From Actinomycetospora sp. (GTDB lineage Bacteria > Actinomycetota > Actinomycetes > Mycobacteriales > Pseudonocardiaceae), in assembly GCA_029266415.1 (NCBI GenBank), contig JAQSWW010000033.1, positions 1 through 42,021 on the forward strand: DNA of 42,021 nucleotides, given 5' to 3'. The translations under genes and the position numbers were made by a program. Under the pieces are notes generated by a model that was not told where the DNA came from, made no database searches, and worked only from the letters and a program-made list of their open reading frames with translations. Below, in pieces: positions 7,148 to 14,612 of the stretch (positions within the stretch are counted from its first letter, which is position 1; each line of letters opens with the position of its first letter).

Positions 7148-7780
7148 ATGAGCCAGTCGGCCGACATCATCAGCGACACCGAGGGTCAGGCCACCCCGGA
7201 GGCGGCGCCGGCCGGCCTGCGGGTCGTGGTGGCCGAGGACGAGGCGCTCATCCGGCTCGACCTCGTCGAGATGCTGCGCGAGGAGGGCTACGACGTCGTC
7301 GGCGAGGCCGGCGACGGCGAGGAGGCCATCCGGCTGGCGCGCGAGCTGCGCCCCGGCCTGATCATGATGGACATCAAGATGCCGGGTACCGACGGCCTGG
7401 AGGCGGCCCGCACCATCGCGGGCGAGCGCCTGGCCCCGGTCGTCATGCTCACCGCGTTCAGCCAGCGCGAGCTCGTCGAGTCCGCGCGGGACGCCGGCGC
7501 GATGGCCTACCTGGTCAAGCCGTTCTCCAAGACCGACGTCGTGCCCGCCATCGAGCTGGCGGCGTCGCGGTACGCGGAGGTCGCCGCCCTCGAGGCGGAG
7601 GTCGCCGGCCTGACCGACCGGCTCGAGACCCGCAAGGCCGTCGAGCGGGCCAAGGGCCTGCTCATGGCCAAGAAGAGGATGTCGGAGCCCGACGCGTTCC
7701 GCTGGATCCAGCGCACGGCGATGGACCGGCGCACCACCATGCGCGCCGTCGCCGACGCCGTCGTCGAGACCTTCGGCTGA
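7148..7780 (+). CDS. pdtaR: ANTAR-domain response regulator PdtaR
   Basis: The protein is 210 residues; the ATG at 7148 follows GAGGAG by 7 bases. Residues 25-140 are a receiver domain: the acidic pocket is AEDEA at about 29-33, the phosphoacceptor Asp is about residue 75 in MMDIKMPGTDG, and the conserved Lys is in YLVKPFSK at about 124. After a coiled-coil linker (VAALEAEVAGLTDRL), residues 150-210 form an ANTAR RNA-binding domain (RKAVERAKGLLMAKKRMSEP, then AFRWIQRTAMDRR). It is the orthologue type of mycobacterial PdtaR (Rv1626), which is phosphorylated by the PdtaS histidine kinase and acts on transcripts. The kinase is not in this window. It sits at the head of the pdtaR-liv-polA neighbourhood and is followed by a hairpin that probably ends its transcript. 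Confidence 0.95.
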   Translation: MSQSADIISDTEGQATPEAAPAGLRVVVAEDEALIRLDLVEMLREEGYDVVGEAGDGEEAIRLARELRPGLIMMDIKMPGTDGLEAARTIAGERLAPVVMLTAFSQRELVESARDAGAMAYLVKPFSKTDVVPAIELAASRYAEVAALEAEVAGLTDRLETRKAVERAKGLLMAKKRMSEPDAFRWIQRTAMDRRTTMRAVADAVVETFG

Positions 7781-7782
7781 AG

Positions 7783-7806
7783 CTCACGCAGCGTGAGGAC
7801 GCTGCG
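7783..7806 (+). terminator. Overlapping hairpins after pdtaR
   Basis: Directly after the pdtaR stop, CTCACGC at 7783-7789 is complementary to GCGTGAG at 7791-7797. Overlapping with it, CGCAGCGT at 7787-7794 pairs perfectly with ACGCTGCG at 7799-7806 around a GAGG loop (8 bp). The two structures exclude one another. No T tract follows, which is common for actinobacterial terminators. Confidence 0.5.
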
Positions 7807-7953
7807 CCGCTGACCCTCGTCACCCTCCCCGTCATGACGGCCTGAGCAGGGCGGACGGCGCGCTCCGGTCCCCCTGCCCGGCGTCGCTCGACGGTGACTT
7901 ACCGTAGGTCCCCGCCACGAACGAGGTCGGACACGGCGAGGAGGTCGAGGCGA

Positions 7954-9182
7954 GTGCGACGACGGCGTCGTCGGGCGGGGGCGGTCACCGCGATCGCCGT
8001 GGTCGCCGCACTGCTCGCGCTGGTGCTCGCCGGGTGCGGGGGAGCGGGCGGGTCGTCCGGTGACGGGGGCGACTGCGACACCAGCCGGGGCACCCTCGTC
8101 GTCGGCCTCGTCGCGCCGCTCTCGGGCGAGTTCGCCTCGGTGGGCCTGGGCATGAAGAACTCCGCGGACCTCGCCGTCACCCAGGCCAACGCGCGGTGCG
8201 CGGCGCCGGGCTACCACCTCGCCGTGCAGAGCCAGGACGACCGCGCGGACCCGGCGACGGGCGCCGCGGCCGCCGCGACCCTCGCCCGCGACCCGTCGCT
8301 GGTCGGGGTGATCGGTCCGTTCAACTCCTCGGTCGCCCAGGCCGTGCAGCCGGTGCTGGGCGAGGCCGGCGTCGTGCAGATCTCGCCCGGCAGCATCGCG
8401 ACGGCGTTGACGCACGGCGCCAAACCCGCCACGGCGCCCCTGCGCCAGGACCAGACGTTCTTCCGCACCGTCGCCACCGACGCCGTGCAGGGCCCCGCGG
8501 CGGCCACCTACCTGGCGCGGGCCGAGGGCAAGCGGCGCGTCGCCGTGGTCTCCGACGGCAAGACCTACGGTGAGGGCATCGCCGAGGAGTTCGCCAAGCA
8601 GCTCGCGACCGAGGGCGGCCAGGTCGTCGCGCGGGTCACCGTGCCGCCGGGCACCCCGCGCGGCGACGTCGTGTCGCGGGTGGCCGCCGCCCGCCCGGGC
8701 GCGGTCTTCTACGGCGGCGAGTACCCCGAGGGCGGGCCGTGTCGGCCGCGCTGACCGCGGGCGGGCTCGCCGTCCCGGTCATGGGCGGCGACGGCGTGGT
8801 CAACCCCGGCTACGTCGCCGCGGGTGGTCGCGAGGGCGACCTCGGCACGTCGATCGGGCCGCCGCCCGAGACCGTGCCCGCTGCCCGCGACTTCGTCGAG
8901 GCCTACCGCCGCGCCGGCTACCCCGAGAGCTTCGGCTCCTACGGCGCGTCCACCTTCGACGCGACGAACGTGCTGGTGGACTCGGCCGTGCGGACCCTCG
9001 GCGAGGACGCCGAGTGGACCCCGGCACTCCGGCCGGCGATGGTCCGCTCGGTCCAGGGCTTCCACGGCGACGGGATCACCGGCCCGATGTCGTTCGACCG
9101 CTTCGGCGACGTCAGCACCGACGCGGTCACCGTGTACCGCGTGCAGGGCCGTCAGTGGGCCGTCGCGGGTCCCGCGGACTGA
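7954..9182 (+). pseudogene. Branched-chain amino acid type ABC substrate-binding lipoprotein, frameshifted
   Basis: The start is the GTG at 7954, behind GAGGAGG. The N-terminus is an Arg-rich lipoprotein signal with lipobox LAGC, followed by a LivJ-like periplasmic binding fold (VGLVAPLSGEFASVGLGMKN, VIGPFNSSVAQAVQPVL, VVSDGKTYGEG). The reading frame stops at 8754 in a nonsense tail (EGGPCRPR). From about 8739 the other plus frame continues the same protein exactly where expected (SAALTAGGLAVPVMGGDG, then YGASTFDATNVL and TVYRVQGRQWAV) to a TGA at 9182. One missing base in the GC-rich run near 8727-8735 explains this. Both halves keep normal codon use, so this is either a very recent mutation or a sequencing error. 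A paralogous intact binding protein follows. Confidence 0.85.
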
Positions 9183-9226
9183 TCTCCCGGCGCCTCCGTC
9201 GCCGATCTCCTGCGGATCTCCCACCG

Positions 9227-9248
9227 GTCCGGACGTCACCGTCCGGAT
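9227..9248 (+). promoter_or_regulatory. GTCCGGA repeat upstream of the liv promoter
   Basis: GTCCGGAC at 9227-9234 and GTCCGGAT at 9241-9248 are direct repeats 14 bases apart. Their inner halves also make the inverted repeat CCGGAC-N6-GTCCGG. They lie just upstream of the putative -35 at 9265, a usual place for an operator or activator site, though a weak hairpin terminator for the preceding gene is an alternative reading. Confidence 0.4.
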
Positions 9249-9264
9249 TGGGTAACGCACGCGC

Positions 9265-9293
9265 TTGCGCGCGGGACCGGACACGCCTATACC
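9265..9293 (+). promoter_or_regulatory. Putative promoter of the livJ-like gene
   Basis: TTGCGC (9265-9270) and TATACC (9288-9293) are separated by 17 bases, a good match to a housekeeping sigma promoter in this GC-rich setting. Transcription would begin near 9300, leaving a leader of about 68 bases before the GTG at 9368. Confidence 0.5.
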
Positions 9294-9367
9294 TTCCACA
9301 CCCGACCGGGCGAGCGAGATCACGCAGACCCGTCGTGGACATGACGGCACGTGACGGAGGTTGAGAC

Positions 9368-10567
9368 GTGATCCGACGACGGCTCGCAGCAGCGGGCGCG
9401 CTCGTGGCGGCGGTGGCCCTGGTGCTCAGCGGCTGCGCCAACCAGGAGGGGGGCCAGCAGCAGGGCGGCGGCCCCCAGGCCGGCGCGCCGGCCCAGCCCA
9501 CCGACGCGGTGCTCCCCGCCGGCAACGGGCAGGGGCGCTGCGCCCCCGGCACGTCGATCGGGTACGCGGGCACCATCGCCGGGCAGAACGCCGCGCTCGG
9601 CATCGCGATCGTGAACGCGGCGCAGCTCGCGGTCGACCAGCACAACCAGGCCAACCCGAACTGCCAGGTGACGCTGGTGCGCGCCGACACCGGCGGCACG
9701 CCGGACACGGCGACGGGCCCGGTCACCGCGCTCATCAACAACCCGCAGGTGCTCGGCATCGTGGGCCTGCCGTTCTCCGGTGAGTCCCGCGCGGTGGGCC
9801 CGGCCCTCAACGCGGCCGGCATCGTCAACATCACCCCGTCGGCCACCAACCCCGGCCTGACCCAGAACGGGTGGACCAACTTCTTCCGCGGCCTGGGCAA
9901 CGACGCGGTGCAGGGCCCGGCCATCGCCCGATACATCCAGCAGCGGCTCAACGCCCAGAAGGTCTGCGTCATCAAGGACGACTCGGACTACGGCATCGGC
10001 CTCGCCGGCACGGTCACCCAGGCCCTCGGCCCGGCCGCGTCCTGCCAGGTGGACGTCAAGACCAACCAGCGCGAGTTCTCGGCGGTCATCGGCCAGGTCC
10101 AGCAGCAGGCGCCGCAGGCGATCTTCTACTCCGGCTACTACCAGGAGGCCGCGCCGCTGATCCAGCAGCTGCGCGACGCCGGCGTCCAGACCACGTTCAT
10201 CGGCCCCGACGGCGTCAAGGACGAGCAGTACGTCGTCAACGCGGCCGGTTCCGCCGACGGGACGCTGCTGTCCTGCCCGTGCGTGCCGCAGGAGGGCTTC
10301 ACCGACTTCACGAACGCCTACCGCCAGGCCTTCGGCGTCCCGCCGCAGACCTACTCGGCGGAGTCCTACGACGCCACGACGATCCTGCTGCGTGGTCTCG
10401 ACCAGGGCATCGCCGACCGTGCGGGCCTGCTCAACCACGTCCGCAACTACAACGGGCAGGGCCTCACCAAGCGGTTCCAGTGGGGGCCGACCGGCGAGCT
10501 GACCAACACCCCCGTCTGGATGTACCGCGTCCAGGGCAACACGATCGTCACCGACACCCAGATCTAG
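9368..10567 (+). CDS. Branched-chain amino acid type ABC transporter substrate-binding protein
   Basis: The protein is 399 residues; the GTG start at 9368 follows GGAGGTTGAGAC. A lipoprotein signal (LVAAVALVLSGCAN) with a Cys at about residue 23 anchors it to the outer face of the membrane. A Gln/Gly/Pro linker (QEGGQQQGGG) follows, then a LivJ-type two-lobe binding fold (VGLPFSGESRAVGPALNAAG, VCVIKDDSDYGIGLAG, AIFYSGYYQEAAPLIQQL, YSAESYDATTILL). It probably captures branched-chain or other small amino acids, amides or urea-like solutes for the LivHMGF transporter downstream; the ligand cannot be read. It is a divergent paralogue of the frameshifted gene before it, sharing DAVQGPA and the C-terminal YRVQG segment. 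Several extra cysteines (including SCPCVPQ) may form disulfides. Confidence 0.92.
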   Translation: MIRRRLAAAGALVAAVALVLSGCANQEGGQQQGGGPQAGAPAQPTDAVLPAGNGQGRCAPGTSIGYAGTIAGQNAALGIAIVNAAQLAVDQHNQANPNCQVTLVRADTGGTPDTATGPVTALINNPQVLGIVGLPFSGESRAVGPALNAAGIVNITPSATNPGLTQNGWTNFFRGLGNDAVQGPAIARYIQQRLNAQKVCVIKDDSDYGIGLAGTVTQALGPAASCQVDVKTNQREFSAVIGQVQQQAPQAIFYSGYYQEAAPLIQQLRDAGVQTTFIGPDGVKDEQYVVNAAGSADGTLLSCPCVPQEGFTDFTNAYRQAFGVPPQTYSAESYDATTILLRGLDQGIADRAGLLNHVRNYNGQGLTKRFQWGPTGELTNTPVWMYRVQGNTIVTDTQI

Positions 10568-10608
10568 CTGACGACCGGCCCCGACGCCACCAGGCCCGAC
10601 CAGCACCC

Positions 10609-10649
10609 CGGCCGCGTCCCCGCGCACCCGTCGCGTGGGGGCGCGGCCG
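10609..10649 (+). terminator. GC-rich stem-loop between binding protein and permease genes
   Basis: CGGCCGCGTCCCC at 10609-10621 pairs with GGGGGCGCGGCCG at 10637-10649 (13 pairs, one G-T), with a 15-base loop. It begins 41 bases after the stop of the binding-protein gene. Such hairpins commonly stabilise the abundant binding-protein message and reduce read-through into the permease genes. There is no T tract. Confidence 0.72.
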
Positions 10650-10739
10650 ACGGGTGTCGTGACCTCTGACGTGACACCGCAGTGCCACACTGCCGATCCA
10701 CCGACCGACCCCAGCACCCCACGTACCCGCCGGCGGCGG

Positions 10740-11801
10740 GTGCCCGACGCCCCCGGGGAGCGCGTCATCTCCGTCCTCGATCTGGCTGCCCTCGACCCGG
10801 CCGCGCTCGCGCCGCTGGTCGTGCACGCCGAGCCATGGATCAACTTCGACGTCGGCCTGCTCGTCGACCGGTTCTGGGCGAACACGATCAACGGCCTCGC
10901 CTACGGCAGCGTCTACGCCCTGATCGCCCTGGGCTACACGCTGGTCTACGGCGTCCTGCAGCTCATCAACTTCGCCCACTCCGAGATCTTCGTCATCGGT
11001 GTGTTCGGCGTGTACCTGACGTTCGTGGCCCTCGGGTTCGAGCCGGGCGCGATCCCGAACCTCCCGCTCGCCGCGATCATCCTGGACCTGGTCCTCGCCG
11101 GGCTCGTGGCGATGGCCGTGGCCGGGCTCGCCGCGATCGGGCTGGAACGCGTGGCCTACCGGCCGCTGCGCCGACGCAACGCGCCCCGGCTCGCGTTCCT
11201 CATCACCGCGATCGGCGCGTCGTTCGTCATCCAGCAGGTCATCCGCATCTGGCGCGGCTCGAACCCCGAGGGGACGATCCGGCTGCTGCCCCCGTCGCCG
11301 GTGTTCTCGATCTTCGGCGCGCCGGTGACGAACCTGCAGATCGTGATCATCCTGGCCTCGATCGCGATGTTCGTGGTCACCGACCGGTTCGTGAACGGCA
11401 GCCGGCTCGGCCGCGGCATCCGCGCGGTGGCGCAGGACCCGGCGACCGCGACGCTCATGGGCGTCAACCGCGAGCGGGTCATCACCATCACGTTCCTCGT
11501 CGGCGGCGTGCTCGCCGGCGTCGCCGCGCTCTTCTACCTGATGACGATCCCGCAGGGCGCGGTCTACAACGGCGGCTTCCTGCTGGGCATCAAGGCGTTC
11601 ACCGCGGCGGTGCTCGGCGGCATCGGCAACCTGCGGGGCGCCCTGCTCGGCGGGCTGATCCTCGGGGTGGCCGAGAACTACGGGCAGAGCCTGTTCGGCG
11701 GTGACTGGCGCGACGTCGTGGCCTTCGTGCTGCTGGTGCTCGTGCTGATGTTCCGGCCGACCGGCATCCTCGGCGAGTCGTTGGCGAGGTCCCGCGCATG
11801 A
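10740..11801 (+). CDS. livH: Branched-chain amino acid ABC transporter permease LivH
   Basis: The protein is 353 residues from the GTG at 10740; the frame is open to 10635, and the true start could also be the GTG at 10820, since homologues begin close to the first membrane helix. Membrane helices begin at INGLAYGSVYALIALGYTLVYG and NFAHSEIFVIGVFG, both LivH hallmarks. The loop that contacts the ATPase has RGIRAVAQDPATATLMGVN, the EAA-like coupling motif. The C-terminus has AVLGGIGNLRGALLGGLILG. It forms the membrane channel with LivM in the cytoplasmic membrane. It overlaps livM by ATGA (11798-11801), so the two are translationally coupled. The 3' four genes livH-M-G-F form one operon, separated from the binding protein by a hairpin. 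Confidence 0.92.
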   Translation: MPDAPGERVISVLDLAALDPAALAPLVVHAEPWINFDVGLLVDRFWANTINGLAYGSVYALIALGYTLVYGVLQLINFAHSEIFVIGVFGVYLTFVALGFEPGAIPNLPLAAIILDLVLAGLVAMAVAGLAAIGLERVAYRPLRRRNAPRLAFLITAIGASFVIQQVIRIWRGSNPEGTIRLLPPSPVFSIFGAPVTNLQIVIILASIAMFVVTDRFVNGSRLGRGIRAVAQDPATATLMGVNRERVITITFLVGGVLAGVAALFYLMTIPQGAVYNGGFLLGIKAFTAAVLGGIGNLRGALLGGLILGVAENYGQSLFGGDWRDVVAFVLLVLVLMFRPTGILGESLARSRA

Positions 11802-12967
11802 GACAGCGCATGGCCGACCTCTCCACCTTCTGGAACGCGCGCAGCCGCCCCCAGCAGTGGGTGATGCTCATCCCGGTCGTGGCGTTCCTGTTCGCCCTCC
11901 CGGTGCTCAACCCGCCGATCATCACCACCGAGCCCGCCACCGACTTCCCGATCGCGCTGTTCAGCGCCGCGGTGCTCGCGCTCATCGCGATCGGGCTCAA
12001 CGTGGTCATCGGGCAGGCGGGCCTGCTGGACCTGGGCTACGTCGGCTTCTTCGCCATCGGCGCCTACTCGGCGGCGCTGCTCTCCAGCCCCGACTCGGTG
12101 CTGGGCATCCGCCTGTCGTGGATCGCGATCGTCCCGATCGCCATGGTGGCCACGATGATCTCCGGGGTCATCCTGGGGACACCCACGCTGCGCCTGCGGG
12201 GCGACTACCTCGCGATCGTCACGCTGGGCTTCGGCGAGATCGTCCGGCTGCTCGCCGACAACGTCGAGCCGCTGCGCGGCAACCGCGGGTTCCAGGACAT
12301 CGCCCGTCCCGGGGGCACCTACCCCGACGGGTCGCCGATCTTCGCGCAGACCGACGCGCTCGGCTTCTACTGGCTCGCGGTCACGATCATCATCATCGTC
12401 CTGATGTTCATGGGGAACCTCGAGCGCTCGCGCGTCGGGCGCGCGTGGATCGCCGTGCGCGAGGACGAGGACGCCGCCGAGCTGACCGGCGTGCCGACCT
12501 ACAAGTTCAAGATCTGGGCGTTCGCCATCGGTGCCGCGGTCGGTGGGCTCTCGGGGACGCTGTTCGCCGCCCAGGTCGGCTACGTCAACAACCAGCGCTT
12601 CGACGTCACCACCTCGATCCTCTACCTCGCCGCGGTGGTGCTGGGCGGGTCCGGCAACAAGGTCGGCGTCATCGTCGGGGCCTTCCTCGTCTCCTACATC
12701 CCCGACCGCTTCCAGTTCGAGCCGCAGTACCGGTTCCTCGTGTTCGGTCTGGCGCTGATCATCCTGATGGCGTTCCGGCCGCAGGGTCTGCTGGGCATGC
12801 GCCAGCACCTGCTGACCTACGGGCGGCAGGCCTACGCGCGGCTGTTCGGCGCGGGGACCGCCGTGGCGCCGTCGGGGATGACACCGTCGACGCGCCCCGC
12901 CGGCGACATGCCCGAGGTGACCCCGGACGACCACGCCGGCACGTCGCCGCGAGGGGGCGGGGAATGA
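11798..12967 (+). CDS. livM: Branched-chain amino acid ABC transporter permease LivM
   Basis: The protein is 389 residues starting at the ATG in the ATGA overlap with livH. It shows about ten hydrophobic helices; typical LivM segments are [40 protein letters not shown] and the coupling loop [20 protein letters not shown]. The C-terminal 45 residues after [11 protein letters not shown] are hydrophilic and Pro/Thr-rich, longer than in most LivM proteins. An extracytoplasmic insert of about 40 residues ([17 protein letters not shown]) is also usual for the family. It pairs with LivH and is energised by LivG and LivF. Its TGA overlaps the livG ATG by four bases. Confidence 0.94.
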   Translation: MRQRMADLSTFWNARSRPQQWVMLIPVVAFLFALPVLNPPIITTEPATDFPIALFSAAVLALIAIGLNVVIGQAGLLDLGYVGFFAIGAYSAALLSSPDSVLGIRLSWIAIVPIAMVATMISGVILGTPTLRLRGDYLAIVTLGFGEIVRLLADNVEPLRGNRGFQDIARPGGTYPDGSPIFAQTDALGFYWLAVTIIIIVLMFMGNLERSRVGRAWIAVREDEDAAELTGVPTYKFKIWAFAIGAAVGGLSGTLFAAQVGYVNNQRFDVTTSILYLAAVVLGGSGNKVGVIVGAFLVSYIPDRFQFEPQYRFLVFGLALIILMAFRPQGLLGMRQHLLTYGRQAYARLFGAGTAVAPSGMTPSTRPAGDMPEVTPDDHAGTSPRGGGE

Positions 12968-13896
12968 CCGACTCCAGGACGACGCGGGAGGGGCTGCTCG
13001 AGTCCCTCGAGCACATGAGCACTGCCGAGCGGGCGGAGCACGAGGCCGCGGTGTCGGCCGCCGTCGCGCCCGTCCGCGAGATCACGGTGGCGCAGGGGGA
13101 GACCCTGCTCGCGGTGGACGAGCTGACGGTGCGCTTCGGCGGCCTGACGGCCCTCGACGAGGTCTCGTTCGACGTCCGCCGGGGGGAGATCCTCGGGCTG
13201 ATCGGCCCGAACGGGGCCGGGAAGACCACCTGCTTCAACATCATGACGGGGGTCTACCGGCCGACCACGGGCGACATCCGGCTCGAGGGCGAGTCGCTGG
13301 CGCGCATGAAGCGCTACAAGATCATCCAGGCCGGGGTCGCCCGCACGTTCCAGAACATCCGGCTCTTCGGCGCGATGACCGCGCTGGAGAACGTCGTGGT
13401 CGGCACCGACGCGCGGCACCGGACGTCGGTACCCGGCGCGCTGCTGCGCCTGCCGCGGCACCGCCGCGAGGAGCGTGACGCCGTCGACAAGGCCATGGCG
13501 CTGCTCGAGTTCGTCGGCATCGCCCAGCGGGCCGCGGACAAGGCGACGTCGCTGCCCTACGGCGACCAGCGCCGTCTGGAGATCGCCCGGGCGCTGGCCA
13601 CGGAGCCGAAGCTGCTCTGCCTCGACGAGCCCGCGGCCGGGTTCTCGGCCGCCGAGAAGGACGGGCTGTCCGAGCTCATCCTCAAGATTCGCGAGGACGG
13701 CTACACGGTCGCCCTCGTCGAGCACGACATGCGCGTCGTCCTCGGCGTCACCGACCGGCTCGTCGTGCTGGACTTCGGACGCAAGATCGCCGACGGGCTG
13801 CCCGACGAGGTGCGCCGCGATCCGGCGGTCGTGGCGGCCTACCTGGGCGGGACGGTCGACGACCCCGGCACCGACGAGGGGGAGGGGGACGCATGA
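12964..13896 (+). CDS. livG: ABC transporter ATP-binding protein LivG
   Basis: The protein is 310 residues from the ATG at 12964. An N-terminal extension of about 45 residues ([20 protein letters not shown]) precedes the ABC domain, which is unusual for LivG and looks like a helical, charged segment. The nucleotide-binding domain then shows Walker [10 protein letters not shown] at about 81-89, the LivG-specific [19 protein letters not shown], a modified signature [15 protein letters not shown], Walker [11 protein letters not shown] and the switch His in LVEHDM. LPYGDQ in place of LSGGQ is normal for LivG. It hydrolyses ATP with LivF to drive uptake through LivHM. It overlaps livF by four bases. 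Confidence 0.95.
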   Translation: MTDSRTTREGLLESLEHMSTAERAEHEAAVSAAVAPVREITVAQGETLLAVDELTVRFGGLTALDEVSFDVRRGEILGLIGPNGAGKTTCFNIMTGVYRPTTGDIRLEGESLARMKRYKIIQAGVARTFQNIRLFGAMTALENVVVGTDARHRTSVPGALLRLPRHRREERDAVDKAMALLEFVGIAQRAADKATSLPYGDQRRLEIARALATEPKLLCLDEPAAGFSAAEKDGLSELILKIREDGYTVALVEHDMRVVLGVTDRLVVLDFGRKIADGLPDEVRRDPAVVAAYLGGTVDDPGTDEGEGDA

Positions 13897-14612
13897 GCAT
13901 GCTCGAGCTCGACGACGTCCACGTCGCGTACGGGCGCATCCAGGCCCTGCGCGGGATCACCCTGCGCGTCGAGGAGGGCCAGATCGTCGCCCTCATCGGT
14001 GCCAACGGTGCGGGCAAGACCACGACGATGCGCGCGATCTCGGGGATCCTCGGGCTGCAGTCGGGGGCGATGCGCTTCGAGGGCGACGACCTCACGGCCG
14101 TGCGCGCCGACCTGCGCGTGGTCCGCGGTATCAGCCAGGTGCCCGAGGGCCGCGGCATCTTCCCGGGCATGACGGTGGCCGAGAACATCGACATGGGTGC
14201 CTACGTGCGCAAGGACCGCCGCAGCGCGGAGTTCGCGCAGGACCTCGAGCGCGTCTACGAGCTGTTCCCGCGGCTGGCGGAGCGCCGGACGCAGGTCGGC
14301 GGCACGCTGTCGGGCGGCGAGCAGCAGATGCTCGCCATCGGCCGGGCGCTCATGGCCCGGCCGCGGCTGCTGCTGCTCGACGAGCCCTCGATGGGCCTGG
14401 CGCCGCAGTTCATCGCCCAGATCTTCCGGGTGATCTCGGAGATCAACTCCGAGGGCACCACCGTGCTGCTCGTCGAGCAGAACGCGACCCAGGCCCTGGG
14501 GCTGGCGAACGAGGCCTACGTGCTCGAGACGGGTGAGGTCACCCGCTCGGGCACGGGCGCCGAGCTCCTCGCCGACCCGACGATCCAGGACGCGTACCTG
14601 GGCGTCAGCTAG
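13893..14612 (+). CDS. livF: ABC transporter ATP-binding protein LivF
   Basis: The protein is 239 residues, the usual LivF length. Walker A is GANGAGKTTT at about 36-45. The LivF hallmark VPEGRGIFPGMTVAENIDMG follows the Q-loop, the signature is LSGGEQQMLAIGRALM, Walker B is LLLLDEPSMGLAP, and the switch histidine position is occupied by Gln (LLVEQNA), as is normal for LivF. It is the last gene of the livHMGF operon. Its TAG stop shares the palindrome CTAG (14609-14612) with the TAG stop of the convergent monooxygenase gene, so there is no intergenic terminator. Confidence 0.95.
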   Translation: MSMLELDDVHVAYGRIQALRGITLRVEEGQIVALIGANGAGKTTTMRAISGILGLQSGAMRFEGDDLTAVRADLRVVRGISQVPEGRGIFPGMTVAENIDMGAYVRKDRRSAEFAQDLERVYELFPRLAERRTQVGGTLSGGEQQMLAIGRALMARPRLLLLDEPSMGLAPQFIAQIFRVISEINSEGTTVLLVEQNATQALGLANEAYVLETGEVTRSGTGAELLADPTIQDAYLGVS

